Origin: Tretioscincus oriximinensis
Taxonomy: Eukaryota > Chordata > Lepidosauria > Squamata > Gymnophthalmidae
DNA: 64,000 bases
Reading direction: 5' to 3'
NCBI GenBank assembly: GCA_022410635.1
Contig: JAJVDF010000213.1
Coordinates: 1,499,476-1,563,475, forward strand
Positions 1-13,183 of this stretch are shown one piece after another. Made by a program: the position numbers and the translations under genes. Position 1 is the first letter of the stretch, and each line of letters starts with the position of its first letter. The notes below the pieces were generated by a model that saw nothing but the letters and a program-made list of their open reading frames with translations, had not been told where the DNA came from and searched no databases.

Positions 1-2498
1 TTTTTTCCAGTGTGAACCCAACCAATTTTTCCATTAAAAAATCTGTGGAGGACAAAACACAAAGGACACAACCCTCATCTGTGACATGTGGCGGTTGACC
101 ACAGATAAAATAAGGAAAACGAAACAGTGGCATTATGGGAAATCTAAAAAGATAAAACTATGTGTTTCATGTTTGTTAAAGAATTTACCTGGACTATACT
201 TTCTGTATTGAAATGTATGCAAAGTACAATTTAAGAACTTCTTTGCTCATTACACCTAACTGACGTAACATTGGAAATCAAGGCAGGAATGAATGCTTTC
301 CACCAGTGTTTTCAGCTGTTGCTAGGGCATAGCTGTACCCACAGTCTCTCTTGTGTGGAAAGCACAACAGCTTTACAGCATTTCTTTCTAGAACAACTGT
401 CACACAGAAATGCAAGCTATTTTTATGTACAATTAATTTTTGCACTTAGCTGCTTGGAATGTCTATTCCCTACATCTGGAATGGGGAACGGAAACCCCAA
501 CCCATGCACAGGTCAAACAGGGAGCAAAAGGAAGGAAGCATTACAGGCTTCCAGACTGTTCCCCTTGCTCCAGACCTGTTTGGATTGAAAGCTTATAGTA
601 CAACCTATTCACACATTGCTCTACTGCTCTGGACTACATATAAGGAACAAGGCAGACTTTGGAAGTTAGCTAGTGTGTGGTGTAACTGCTCCCATTGTTT
701 GCTTAATGCGTTACCTTCAAGATAAAGTGCAAAAATATTCCTAGTAAAAAAAAAGTGGTCTAAAAAGGACTTAGCAACAGTAGCATGTGGCTCTCATGAT
801 CTCCTTTTCTAATCTAGAATGTTTATTTAGAAGGGAAGACTGGCAAATGAATGAACTAACCAGCAGCCTATCTCATATTGCTTCAGAAGTGCTTGTTTTT
901 ATGGGAATAAAGCAAGTAATACTGATACTGTAATGAGATGTGGAAGAATTTCTAAAGGTGTAAAATGTCCTTCTCCTGTGGAACACATAAATATGCTTTC
1001 TCCATTCCCTTCTCAACAGTAATCCCAATCATATGTTTCTAAGAACTTTATATGCCTCCCTTTCTTCTGCAAAGAAGTGCAGAATTTCTGAAATTAAGGC
1101 TACATTCACAAGAGTCTTTTTTTAAAGGGGGCTTAAAAGTAGCTTAGAAATATTAGTATGTGTTCTCATCACATCTCCACTGCTTTGGAGTGTATTTTCC
1201 AACCTGTAATAGAGGCCAGATGATCAGACTGAGGGTCCTATGGACATGAGGTTTCCCTATCTGGATCGTAGGATCTTTATAACTGTTTAGCTCCATGGGA
1301 CAATGGAACGTTCATTCAGCACGTGGGAAATACCCAGGAAAAGAGCCAATTGTCATGAAAAGAGAGATTGCTTATGTTTTCTGACATCAGCACAAAATAT
1401 CTCTCCTTCTGTAGGGAAGCTGCTTGCAGCCCTGGTGTGTGCCGACATGCTGGACATGTGATAACGCGAGAAGACACCAACTAGGACTGCAGATCGAAAC
1501 TGGCTGACATGCATGGTATTGAATATTGTCAAAGAAGGTATTGTCAGACCTGGAGGCAAAGTGTGGAAAAATGATGNCAGCTTTTCATGTGACTGAATGT
1601 TACAGCTTTTTGGTGCATCTACAGATGGTTAAAATGAATCAGCAAAAAGCTTTGTCTGATCACACCTTTAGACATTGTTGAAGTGCCTTTTGTGAACTGT
1701 CATGGGTTTTATACTATCTCTGACATTCAAAGTAGGAGCCCTGTTTGTCTGAATATGGAATTTCTAGCAAGGGAGTCTTATTAGTCTCTAAGGTACTACA
1801 AGAGATCTCTTTACTAGATATTCTATCATCTGTGCATTAGAAAAATGCTTTTTAAAACCTAAATGCACAGTATACATGCCAAAGATTTTTTATATTCTAA
1901 AACGAAAGCAAAAAGCACAACCTTGACTAAAGTTTGTTTTTATGAAAGACACGAAGTTACAACAAATCCTCATTTGAGCATCCAGCCAGCAAAAGAGAGG
2001 AAAATTGTACTGGAGGGAAGGACCACATGTAAATGGGCATTTTCCCTTTTCATTGTCAATCTTGGCATGGTCTAGCTAAAGCAGTGCATAGTTTAAAGAG
2101 CTCCTTAAGCATTTCTGAACGCTCCATAAAAGTTTCTCCACACATTCAAAAGATATCAGGGAGAGTCCAAAATTGTAGGGATGCATTTAACTGTCCTAAT
2201 CTAACTGTACCTGGCATTTCCTTTTTGACTGTTCATGTTGATATGGAAGTAGAACAGTGCCCTAGCAGTGACCTGAATTTTAATGCCAAGACTTAGAAGA
2301 TGATCTTGAGCAAACCACAACCTTTCAACCTCAAACCTCTATATCAAAACAGAAGCAGTAGTTTAAAATAATCTGAACTTTAAGGGAGCTGTTTCATGGA
2401 GCTATATAATTCTTTTTTAGTTTATTAACATTAACTACAAAAAGGGACAGTAAGCAACAAAAATAATTTATACAAAGCAATCAAAGTATGATATGAGA

Positions 2499-2641
2499 TT
2501 AGGGTTGGCATTAAAAAAATACAGGGCAGAGAAATGCAGCTTTAATGGGCATGCACATAGATGAAATGCTATTACAGGCATTATAAACTGCACCTGCTAA
2601 AATTTGTTCTGTTAAAGTTGCATTCCCCTATGAACTCAGAA
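2499..2641. repeat. Hairpin MITE-like element, diverged copy
   Basis: The segment begins TAGGGTTGGCATT and contains GCATTATAAACTGCAC at 2578-2593. That 16-mer is identical at 38316-38331 inside a better-preserved hairpin element. GTTAAAGTTGCAT follows in both copies. The terminal arms are poorly preserved here. It looks like an old, non-coding interspersed element; I cannot name the family. Confidence 0.5.
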
Positions 2642-3663
2642 CTGGCTTTAAATTTTTCAAGTGAATGAGCAAATTACATTAGCAGCATAAGATATGAGTG
2701 ATTTCTTTTGGCAACAAACCTTAAAAAGCTAATGTTTCAGAAAAAAAATGTACAAAATTATATAAAATTGATTTCTCCCCCAAAATGTGCTATCCAACAA
2801 AATTATACTGATAAATTGCTTCTCAAAATAGAAAGTGTATGACTGAAGATATACATCTAAAATGAACACTCTGAAATAAAAGTTTATGGATAAGAGCACA
2901 ATTGCGCAAATTCAGTTTGGATCAACCATTTTGAACCAGTCTGCTGCAAACCTAACCAATCTGCATTTGAAAAAAGTTAGTTCAATTCAAACCAAACAGG
3001 CTGCTTGCTCAAAGAATATTCTATTGAAATCATTTGAGCTTGGCTGCATATTGTTCTTGAAATAGAATTTTTCGTCAATCTGTATGAACTGAACATAAAC
3101 TATTCATTCCTAGTTGGTGTTTTTTAATTATTACTATTTTTTATTATATACATACAACGTCACATACCATTAAAAAAAATTACATAATTGCAAACACATA
3201 TATACGTACTTACAAACATATACAAACACACATTGTTATCTACTCTAACATTAACCCCCTCCCTCCTGCTTAGGATCTATGAGCATGTACAAATTCTCCA
3301 TGAGTTGTATATGCATCAGAGAAATTACCAACTGACAATAAACATCAATAGATGTTTATGTTTATTGAGTTTTACATATACAAAATGCCTCCACAGTTAA
3401 TAGTGAAAACATCTTTTTACATTTACAAATCAAATAATAAAAATTTCCTGTTAATAAATAATGTGTCTCAGTTACAGGGTCTAGAAAAGAAAGGTTTTTC
3501 TAGAGGAAAATATCATAACTCTCTGTCTCTCTCTACCACCACCACTCTGTCTTCTTCTCCCAAAATGTACATTAAGTAGGGAATGTAAAGTCAAGAGATA
3601 AAGTACATTGGGAACCATTTTTTTCTGTCTGTGTTTGTAAATTGCCTCAACATGACCGCCACA

Positions 3664-3925
3664 AGCCTTTATTATTTATTTATTTATTTGTACTTATATC
3701 CCGCCCTATACCCAAAGGTCTCAAGGCGGCCAACCACAGGGTGGCGCACAAAGCTTTTTGTTGCTTTCTCCACAACAGACACCCTGTGAAGTAGGTGGGG
3801 CTGAGAGAGTTCTAAAGAACTGTGCCTGGCCCATGGTCACCCAGCTGGCTTTCATGAAGGAGTAGGAGACTCCCAGATGTGAGTCCAACACTCTAACCAC
3901 TACATCAAACTGGCTCTTATTAAAG
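3664..3925 (-). repeat. Sauria-type SINE (minus orientation)
   Basis: Read on the minus strand, it begins with a tRNA-like head (GATGTAGTGGTTAGAGTGTT). A body with AGCTGGGTGACC and CAGCCCCACCTACTTCACAG follows, and it ends in GGGCGGGATATAAGTACAAA with a TAAATAAATAAA tail. This architecture matches the squamate Sauria (ACA) SINEs, whose 3' end is related to the Bov-B LINE. The head keeps a box-A-like motif but box B is weak. A second copy of the same subtype is at 44563-44803. Confidence 0.8.
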
Positions 3926-5179
3926 CCTTATTGCCTTCCAGTNGGAATGAAATCTTGTGTGTAGTCTGTTATTATTTTTACTGAGAAGTTGTTTGTTCCC
4001 CAGGTCTTCTCACAAAGTGGTCTGAATACTTCCTACACTCTGCTAATACTGGAACAGTACCAGAACCAAACCCCAACAGAGACCATCTGCCAAGCCATTT
4101 TAGGATTCAAATCAATAAACGATTTCTTTTTCTTTCCCAAGAAAGATTAGGATATCTGTATCTTTTTAAAAATGGGACTTACTTGACCACATGAAAAGAA
4201 TGCACATTACTGTCACACGTACCTGACACAGCAGAGTATCTAAAATAAATATTTCTAATGAACAAGAAATCTCAGAAGTAGAAAATTGCTCCAAATATAG
4301 TTTGGTTTAGTTTAGCATACATATTTTTCATATGAAACAAGCCAATTATAGAGTGATTTAATATTAAATAATTATTCTTCACACACATGGTAATTCTGGT
4401 TCAATTGAAAGCCCCATGGTGCTTAATCCATACCACCAAGCTTTGTATTTGACAAATTACAATGCCAGACTGTAATTACAGATTGCTGTATTTCATAGAT
4501 TCTTACAAACATCAGGGCTGTGCAGTGCAACTGCAACCTTATTTGCAAGATAGCTATCATTCTAAACCTTAATGAACCCAACTTCAGCCAGCCATAGTTC
4601 TGAAACAAGTCTTAGACCTGATTTATACTTGACCCAATCCTGTTCAAGAAAGTGGTCAATCCTGCAAAAACTCACTTTGGAAGCAATTTTAACTTCTGTC
4701 CATCCCATGGAAATATGCATGTCCAGTGTTCCATGTGCTCCAAAGGTCTTTACTGTGCAGTAAATAACCTTCTTATTTCATGCAATTTAGCAGCCTACAT
4801 TTTGTAAAGTACAAAAGAAAGCTGCCTCAGAGCTTCAGTATGCAAATTGTAAAATGCTCATTGTCTCTTGCCTAATAGAGATCGCCTTTGAATTGTATTC
4901 AGGTTCACAAAGTATGCTGTGGCTTTAAGTCAGGCAAGTGCAGCAATGATTTCTGGGGCTTGTGATATCANGAGAATTGCCAGGATGTATCGAGGACAGA
5001 GAGGGAACTGCAAGGAAGATGGAAGGTAACTGGGAACATACTTGTAAATATGGTGTTTGAAGGTAAATGGGGACATACCTGTGGAAAAAACNATTTAAAA
5101 CTTGTGCGGATGCAGCCATAGCTCTGATAAACATAGCAGAGAGTTGTACTTTCTGGGACATTTTTGTCATTGTTGTTTC

Positions 5180-5643
5180 AGTGGGAGTTAACCTGTAGTG
5201 TCTTGCAGGGATTGGTCTTTCGATCTCTCTGTGAAGCTGATATGAGAGACCATCAAAAAATTCAATATGCTGATAACATACAGTTCCAATATTTTACAGA
5301 TTGAGATGTTAGACTGACTTTGAAAGTGGTTTGGAAGTTGCACCTAGTGCAGATATCTTTGCTGATGACTGCTCCTGGCTCAATATAGATCAAGCCTATT
5401 CTTGAGGAACTATACTGGTTCTCAGTTTGGTACTGAAGATTCTAAGATTGATTAAAAAGCTCTATTATTTTAGTCCCGAGTTTCTGAAGGAACACTTTCT
5501 TCTGTGCAGACTTGCCCCTTGGTTAACCTCTAGGTTTACTAGAAAAAAAGCAGGATAGGAGTCAACAGTTAAAAGAAGCAGTTTCAGTAGATGAAGCTTA
5601 TAATGACACACCCATTAAAGATGCAGAAACCATGCCTGTCTTT

Positions 5644-5735
<92 letters not shown>

Positions 5736-5790
5736 NNNNNNNNNNNNNNNNNNNNNNNNNNNNNNNNNNNNNNNNNNNNNNNNNNNNNNN

Positions 5791-5882
<92 letters not shown>

Positions 5883-6150
5883 TCATGGTGTCACCTCAAC
5901 AGCACATAAAACAAAACATGAGATGGCCTTTCCTCTGGTATCCAGGCTATGAGGTTCCCCTAGCTATATTTACCACACATGGTAGAGGCCCAACTCCTAG
6001 CCAGACAGTTTTTTCTCTCCTCTTCCTAGTACTATTATCAGCTTCTTTGGTGAGCTCAGGTTTTAACCGTATTTTTATATTGATTTTTATTATAAGCCAC
6101 TCTGAAATCTAAGGGTGTATGTTGGAATAGAAATAGAAATAAACAAACTT
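5180..6150 (+). mobile_element. L2-like LINE relic, interrupted by a (TTTC)n array
   Basis: On the plus strand, 5205-5540 has the wording of an L2-type reverse-transcriptase C-terminal region, including a GGAACTATACTGGTTCTCAGTTTG block that corresponds to the E-L-H-W-L-P-V segment. After the microsatellite, 5885-6150 resembles an L2-like 3' end (TTATATTGATTTTTATTATAAGCC, then an A-rich tail). There are many stops and frameshifts. The microsatellite may have arisen inside the element or be a separate expansion. The family name is inferred from memory of similar reptile repeats. Confidence 0.55.
5640..5884 (+). repeat. (TTTC)n microsatellite with an assembly gap
   Basis: There is a near-perfect TTTC repeat on both sides of a run of 55 N at 5736-5790. 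The gap has tetranucleotide repeat on both edges, so the true array length is unknown. The ORFs it creates, poly Ser-Phe-Phe-Leu or Lys-Lys-Glu-Arg, are repeat artefacts. Confidence 0.98.
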
Positions 6151-8599
6151 CTTAAGTAATTCTTAGATGCAAATCCGAACTGTTATATGGCTTGCAGATG
6201 GAGAGTTTTAAAATGAAAACATAAAATAGATGTTGTTGGAAATCTAATTTTATGCTCAGATTGTATTACATGCTTAAAATTACAGAAACAGAACCCTTAC
6301 GCATTCATCTTGCATCTTTAATGTATACTGCCTATTTTGTTGCCCCTTCAACTGTCATTATTTCAACCACTTAAATTAAAACAAGCCTGGAGTATTTTTG
6401 GAGATCTTACCATTTCCATCTGTACTGAGTCACATATACATGGGCATTTGCAGCACAGTATATTTCATTATCAAGCGGAAGGTTCTGCATATATGCTACA
6501 TTGTACAACTAAGTTTTAATGTCTAGCTAGTAAAATAAAATCCTCTACCCAGATCCCGTTGTTTTAGCTAGATTCCTCTTCAACTGCAAGGCTCTTCAAA
6601 AAAGTATGAATGGATATTTCACCTATAGCAGAACAACAGAATACCGTTTATTGGTTAGACTTCAGTGGATCTTGTGTGTGTGTCTACATATGTTTTTAAA
6701 GAAACCATGGAAACAAGCCTCTATTCATTCAAGATAGGGGAGGACCAAGGTGCCTTGGTTTCTCAACACAGAACAGAAGCAATATGATGGTTATCAGGCT
6801 AATCCCTAGCAAGCCTTTTCAAATACAGCATTTATACTTACATCTGGTTTTAATGATGCAGTACTGACTTCTAAAGAGTAAAGCACTAGGGCTGCTATTC
6901 AAAATCAACACCCTTATGACAATTAAGTTGTCTGTTACCTGCCTCCTCCCTTGCAAGAAGCTAATTGACAACGTGACTTCCTCTGGGGTTCCAGGCTGGG
7001 GAATTTTTACCAGGTGCATTCTTTCCATACCAATCAATCAAGCGAAAGAATTAAACCCCAAAACAGGCATTTTTATTGCAAGCAGAGGCTGAAAAATGTA
7101 AAAAAAAATATTTTAAAAGATTGTCCCTAAGAATCATGTTACATTGTTATTTAATTTTGATCTGCCACTAAATAAATTTCTGCCTTCCTTCCATAATATC
7201 TTAGATTTTAATCTGACTTTGTTAGCACACGCTCTGCAGTGCCTTAAAAATTGTTGCTTAAACTGTATGCAGGAAAGTCACTTTGGGGAGATTTACCATC
7301 CAACCTGTGCACATTCCACAAGCTAACTGAACCATGGAAAATTAGGGTAATTTGGACTGCAGCTTGTCCAGCATCATGAAAGAGAATAATTGAGCTAAGT
7401 CAGGAATTCAAACTTAAGATCAATCTTATTTGTCCACCTACCAATTCCTTAACAGCAGAATGAACACAAAGTATCTATTCAAATAGGTTACAACTTCAAT
7501 ATGATCTTTCAAAAAGATTCCAAAATGTCCTTATGTTTATGCATTAATACTCTTGGATAAAAAACTTAAACAGTCATCGTTAATTTGAAAAAATAGTAAT
7601 TTTACTGAAATAATTCAGATGTGAACATTCAAAGTCCAGGCTTGCAGGCTCAAATATCCAAGTTAAATGTCAGCTCAATTTGTCTTAATATACTGGATGG
7701 GCGTTTCCACACTTGTAGAGAACAGTCTTGGCAATTGGAACAAAGCACTCACATCTCCAGTCACCCACCACTCTCAACACATACTAATACTCACCTTACA
7801 TCATTCTGGTATCAATGGTCTCCAGGAAGTGCACCAGGGCTTCCGGTTTCATAGCTCACCCCACCCACATGCACAATATCCAATAGTCCCAGCTGTGGTG
7901 AGGGGTGGCCAGATGAATGAAAATACTTTGATTTACACACCATCTACACTCTACAGTACCCTAGGCCTCGAACAGGAATGTTTCTGCATTGAGGTGTAAA
8001 TATGGTGGGGAGTATTCTCATTAGTAATCATTCATGTCAGGTAAGTAAAGAAAAGGCCTAAGTATTATGATTCCACATGACAATAAATAATGCTTCTTGC
8101 TACACTATGGCAGAAGCTGTTTATTGTTGCCATGTCAACAGTTCCTAGCTATGAAAACATTGCAACCAGGGAACTTTCATTTTTGAACTTCAATTTTTTT
8201 TTCACCCACACCTGTTATCAAGAAAACAGGTAATGGCTTTGAAAGTTAGTCATTTTCTGCATTCCAAATAACAGAAATTGATTAAAAGGGAGTTCCAAGG
8301 CAGCAGGAGGAGAAAAGCAGTGAGATCTTTCTCCTATTATATTGTTGCAGCACTCAGTACGTGCTAAACTTAAATCAATGCTCAAAGGAAGAAAGGACAT
8401 GAAATCCTTATGCTCTGAGCACTCTCATGATGCAGAGTCACAGGAAAGCCCCCTGAAGAGCTTGCTGAAAATATCATCTCAAAGCTTGGAATGATCAGAA
8501 CTCGTACCAATGGGTGGACAGATGGATAAAATTGAAGGATAATATGTAGAATTCAAGAAACAGAATTAGAACTGGTCTCCCATTGGCATTGATCACCAA

Positions 8600-8965
8600 C
8601 CTAATTAGCTCATATGGTTCAGTCTTCTTTTTACAGGCATGGTTGCCAAGCCAGAGGGTATTATGTACATATGTGGGCGCACTGCCCTTGTATTGTTATG
8701 TTTTGGAACCAGATAATACAAATAATTGTGGAGATCCCAAATGTAAATATACAACCCTCACCTGAGGAGTGGCTCTTCTTTGGGTATACTGAAATAGATT
8801 CCCCCACAGAAATTCAGTGCTTTATTAAGTATGCTATCTTTGCGGGCCATCTGGTTGTGGCCAAGGGATGGAAGGACTCTGCTAAATGGACTATTCAAGA
8901 GTGATTGGATAATATGCTTAACTTTATGAAATTTGATTTAATCCAAGAAAAAAGACTGAAATGAA
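8600..8965 (+). mobile_element. L1-type LINE, ORF2 C-terminal relic
   Basis: The plus-strand reading contains a Cys-x(8-9)-Tyr-Tyr-x-His-Met-Trp...Cys...Phe-Trp pattern, then PSPEEWLFFG, HLVVAKGWK and WTIQEWLDNM. This is the order of the cysteine-rich C-terminus of L1 ORF2 (His-Met-Trp-Trp-x-Cys, Phe-Trp, then Ala-Lys-x-Trp-Lys and Glu-Trp). The frame is open for about 95 codons but ends in stops. There is no intact reverse transcriptase upstream. A second L1 relic on the other strand, near 63000-64000, carries the matching segment. Confidence 0.75.
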
Positions 8966-9059
8966 TGATCAGAACACTCACTAAGCTGATGATAACTACT
9001 GGTACAAGAGGTTAAGACCTTTGGTGTTTCAACTGAGATATTGGAATCTGCTGTCTCAT

Positions 9060-9270
9060 GTGTCGGCCGTAGAGAGAATACAGTACCCGCTGCTGGCCTT
9101 AGCTCCAGTCAACCCAGCTGTTCAAGAGCAAAGAAATTTGCAAGTAGATAAATGAGTACCACCACAGTGTGATGGGAAAGATAGAATAGATGTAAGCCAT
9201 CGGCATGAATTAATTTTGTAAGTCTCCCTGAGTTCCTTCAGGTGAGAATGGTGGGATTCTTGTTGTTGTG
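9060..9270 (+). repeat. (TTC)-tailed SINE family, 5'-truncated copy
   Basis: The body blocks CTTAGCTCCAGTCAACCCAG, TTTGCAAGTAGATAAATGAG, TACCACCA, AGATGTAAGCC and TTTTGTAAG, then GAGTTCCTTCAGGTGAGAA, occur in the same order as in the copies at 57040, 58444 and 59841. It ends in a short TTCTTGTTGTTG tail. The tRNA-like head is mostly lost. Confidence 0.75.
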
Positions 9271-9512
9271 TTGACAGAATAACTAGATGCATTTGAACAT
9301 ATCATTTTACAATTGTTTATAAATTTCAAAACCATGAATAAATAAATTAAACTGCACATTATATCAATCTTTGCTTCATTAAATAAACAATGAATGAATC
9401 ATAATGCCAATAGTAGCATTCCTTCAAACAAATAGAGAGTTTGTTTTTTCTAGTGAACAAAGTGGTGCCTTAGCTTTAAGACNTAAAATCATCATACTTA
9501 CATTTTCATTTT

Positions 9513-11395
9513 CCTTAAGAACATAATAAAAGCCATACGGGATCAGGCCAGAGCCCATCTAGTCCAGCATTTTGTNTCACACAGGGGGCCACCAGATGCA
9601 ATTGGGCAGTCCAAACAGAGGAAAGAAAATATGCACATGTTCNTGACTCCCTACAAATGGTATTTCAGGAGTCTTGCCTGTTGGTCCATCCCGGAGGCAA
9701 CATCCAGACATTCATCCTAGTATCCATTTATACCCTGTCTAGTCCTGTCTTGAAACTATCCAAGCAGTTAACTACCACCACTTCTTCAGGAAGTAAATTC
9801 CACAGGCCGATGACCCTCTGTGTGAAAAAATACTTTCCTTTGTCTGCTCTCACTTTTCTAACCAACAGTTTTAAGGAGTGCCCTCTGGTCCATGTGTTGT
9901 GTGATAGAGAAAACATTTTTTCTCTATTCACCCTATTCATCCCACGCATGATTTTGTACACTTCAATCAGATCACCTCTCAAATGTCACCTTTCGAGGCT
10001 GAAGAGGCCCAGACGTTGCAGCCTGATTTCATAAGGCAGGTACTCCAGACCCTTTATCATTTTTGTTGCCCATTTCTGCACCTTCTCCAGTTCCAAAATA
10101 TCCCTCTTGAGATGTGGTGACCAGAATTGAACACAGTATTCCAAATGTGGCCTCATCACAGATTTATAAAGACGCAAAACAACATTTGCTGACTTGTTTT
10201 TGATTCCTTTCCTAATTATCCCCAACATGGAATTTGCCTTTTTTGCTGCTGCTACACACTGGGTTGACATCTTCATTGAATTGTCCACCAACACCTCTAG
10301 ATCCTTTTCTTGCTCAGTCACAGAAAGCTTGGTTCCCATCAGATCGTAGGAGTAGTTGGTGTTCTTTGCCCCAATGTGCATGACCTTGCACTTGCTTAAA
10401 TTGAAGTGCATTTGCCAATTTGATGCTCACTCCCACAATTTCAATAAATCACTCTATAATGCCTTACAATCATTTTCAGTTTTCACTACCCTGAACAGTT
10501 TAGTGTCATCAGCGAACTTGGTTACTTCACTATTTACTTTGGCATCCAGATCGTTTATGAATATACTGAAAAGCAAAGGTCTCAGTACCGACCCTGGGGT
10601 ACCCCACTTCTTAACTCTTTCCACTCATAGAACTGTCCATTTATTACTACCTTCTGATTTCTATCTGTTTATCAGTTTCCAATCCAGCACAAATCTGTCC
10701 TCTTATACCATGAGTGTGGATCTTTTTTAGGAGCCTTTTTTGATGAGGGACTTTATCAAAAGCCTTCTGAAAATCTAGATAGACAATATCAACTGGATTC
10801 CCTTTATCTACATGTTTGTTAACACTCACAAAGAATTCTAGCAAGTTAGTAAGGCATGATTTACCTTTGCAGAACCATGGTGAGTTTCATTCAGCAATGC
10901 GTGCTTCTCCATGTGTTTAGTAATTTTGTCCTTAATTATGCTTTCCAACACTTTTCCTGGAACTGATGTTAAACTGATGAGTCTATAATTTCCAGGGTCA
11001 CCCCAGGATCCTTTTTTGAAGATTGGTGTTATGTTAGCTACCCTCCAATCTACTGGTACTATGCCTGATTAAATATTTGGGTTAGAAGTTTGGCAATTTC
11101 AGATTTGAGTTCTTTAAGAATTCTTGAATGAATGCTGTCTGCCCTGGGGATTTATTAATGTTCAGCTTATTAAGGCTAGCAAGGACCTCCTCCCTTGTTA
11201 TCTCTATCCAGTTCAATTCCTCTGGTGTTCTTATTATTAATCCTTATTATTTCTTTTAATATTCTTTGCAATAAGCTCCTCAAAGTTTTTCTTCGCATCC
11301 CTGACTACCACCTTGCATTTGGTTTGCCACAGTTTGTGCTCCCTTCTGTTCTCCTCTCTAGGATAAGTCTTTCTAAACAAGTTTCTGTTTAATGA
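9513..11395 (-). mobile_element. CR1-clade LINE, 3' half with reverse-transcriptase remnants
   Basis: The minus strand, from right to left, reads through a CR1-like pol: NKSPG-type block, PVDWRVANITPIFKK, GNYRLISLTSVPG, YLDFQKAFDKVPHQK (a Phe-x-Lys-Ala-Phe-Asp reverse-transcriptase motif) and a 141-codon open segment at 9986-10411 (SKCKVMHIG, LRLYKSVMRPHLEYC). It ends with TRGHSLKL, KYFFTQRVIGLWN and the 3' UTR near 9513. Frameshifts and stops break the ORF into several pieces (10647-10844, 9986-10411, 9728-9982). It is 5'-truncated and dead, and is the longest LINE copy in the window. Confidence 0.9.
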
Positions 11396-13183
11396 ATTCT
11401 TATTCCTGTGCAAGAGAATAAACTACTTCATGAACAGATTCTTTGGGAAGAAAACTATTATTGTTCCTGAGGTATATTGCTTTTGCATTTTCCAGGAAAT
11501 AGGAACGATTGTGTTCAACTTAAAAGTTGACCATACAAGGGTACATTTACATTTAAGAATGCATTTCTGAATGACTGGGGAGTAGTCATGCTATTAGCAA
11601 GGTGAATGCTCTGTTTCTACTATTTGCTTGGACAAGTCTCAATGCACAAAAACAAAAGTAAGTTTAAGATAATTTTAAGAATATTTGGGGAATGATTAGG
11701 GGGTGATGAGGCAATTAACAATGTGAATTCAGCATTCCAGTTGTGTATCTTTACTGTTTCACTATCAAAGTGCAAATCCACACTTAGAGAAGGTAATTTA
11801 AATTACTGTTTCGCCTACTGCCTCCCTGGAGGAGGACCTTCTTTGTAGGACTGGGTCTCTTAGCTGCTCTGGACTTTACTGANCTCAGTTATGTTGGAGC
11901 CCCTACAAGACGGTTGCTTGTAGCTTCAGCTGTTCAAAGTGCTAAAGAAAAAGTGTACAATCAATCTTCAGGATGCTTTAGTGGTGACAGCTCAAGCCAC
12001 CCTACCCTCTAACTACATCTTCCAGCTCGTTGGACACGGCAAGTGGAAGAAGTATTTCTTTGCAGGACTGGGGCCTTTTTATTAGCTGCTTCAAACTTCA
12101 CTAACTTCAAGTTAGACTAGAGACCATAAATGTCAAAGTTTGTTAACCTGTCTTCCAACAAAGTTCTGCATAATTTTATAATGCAATATTTGATATTGTG
12201 TGAAATTTTATATTATGTCATATACTGTATTTATTTGCATTTGGTTGTTATTGTTGTTGGGTGAAAGACAGTAGTCAAGTCAAAATAGAATAGAATTAAT
12301 GAGTTTCTGAAACTACATGTCAGTGTTAAAAACTGATAAATATCACCTCCTTTCCCTAAAGTAACAGAACACAAATACAGGGTCAATTATCCATTTAGTA
12401 GGTCGATATTAAAAACCATATACACAAGCCAGGAATAAAAGTATGACATAGTAGCATATCCTCTACATCTGCTATGAAATGAAGATCAGGTTTCTCCATG
12501 TTCAGGTTATTTTACACTAACCTTCCTCACTATGAAATATCTTCAAGAACTGAAGACAGCAGCCTTAGAAAACATAATTATAATACCACTGCAAATGACA
12601 GCATCAAAGAACCACTGGCATGTAAGCTCACACTAATCCTTTTGTTAATGAAGGAAGGCTTTTATTTGGCGTCTCTGTAGAGGAACTCTCTGGTGAACAC
12701 AGAATAGCAGCAGTGCAGATAACAGCTTGAGTTCATTCGTAACTTTGTGACTTGGTGTCCTTTCATTTTTTTTCTTTGAAGCACCCATAATATAACGTAA
12801 TTTGATGATTAACAATAGGAAAAAATAATCTTCCTATTTTAATTGACATCATCCTTATTTTGCTCTCCCAAATATTAATTAGAAAACAAAAGCATCTTGT
12901 CAATATATGGAGTAAAAAACAACACCATCAGTTGTTTTAGTTTTTTTAAAATAATTGTACCAATTAATTCTTTGTTCTCTCTCACCTCAAGAGTATATAT
13001 GGTCTGCAAGTCAACCACATAAATTTAATTCTTCTTTACCCATCCCACCACAAATCATTTTTTTCTTTCCCAAACTTAGAAAAAAACCAGAACCTAGGAT
13101 AAGCTTTTCTGCATTCATTAGCCAATGAGTGGGGTGTGTGTGTGTGTGTGTCATATATCCCCAGCAGCAATATCCATTTATCC

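Noticed and set aside
271..725. Two overlapping plus-strand ORFs of 105 and 88 codons
   Set aside because: They show no motif and no splice context, and lie in an intron on the opposite strand; lengths are within chance for this sequence.
5584..6112. Long Ser/Phe/Leu-rich and Lys/Glu-rich ORFs
   Set aside because: They are translations of the TTTC microsatellite on the two strands and run through the assembly gap.
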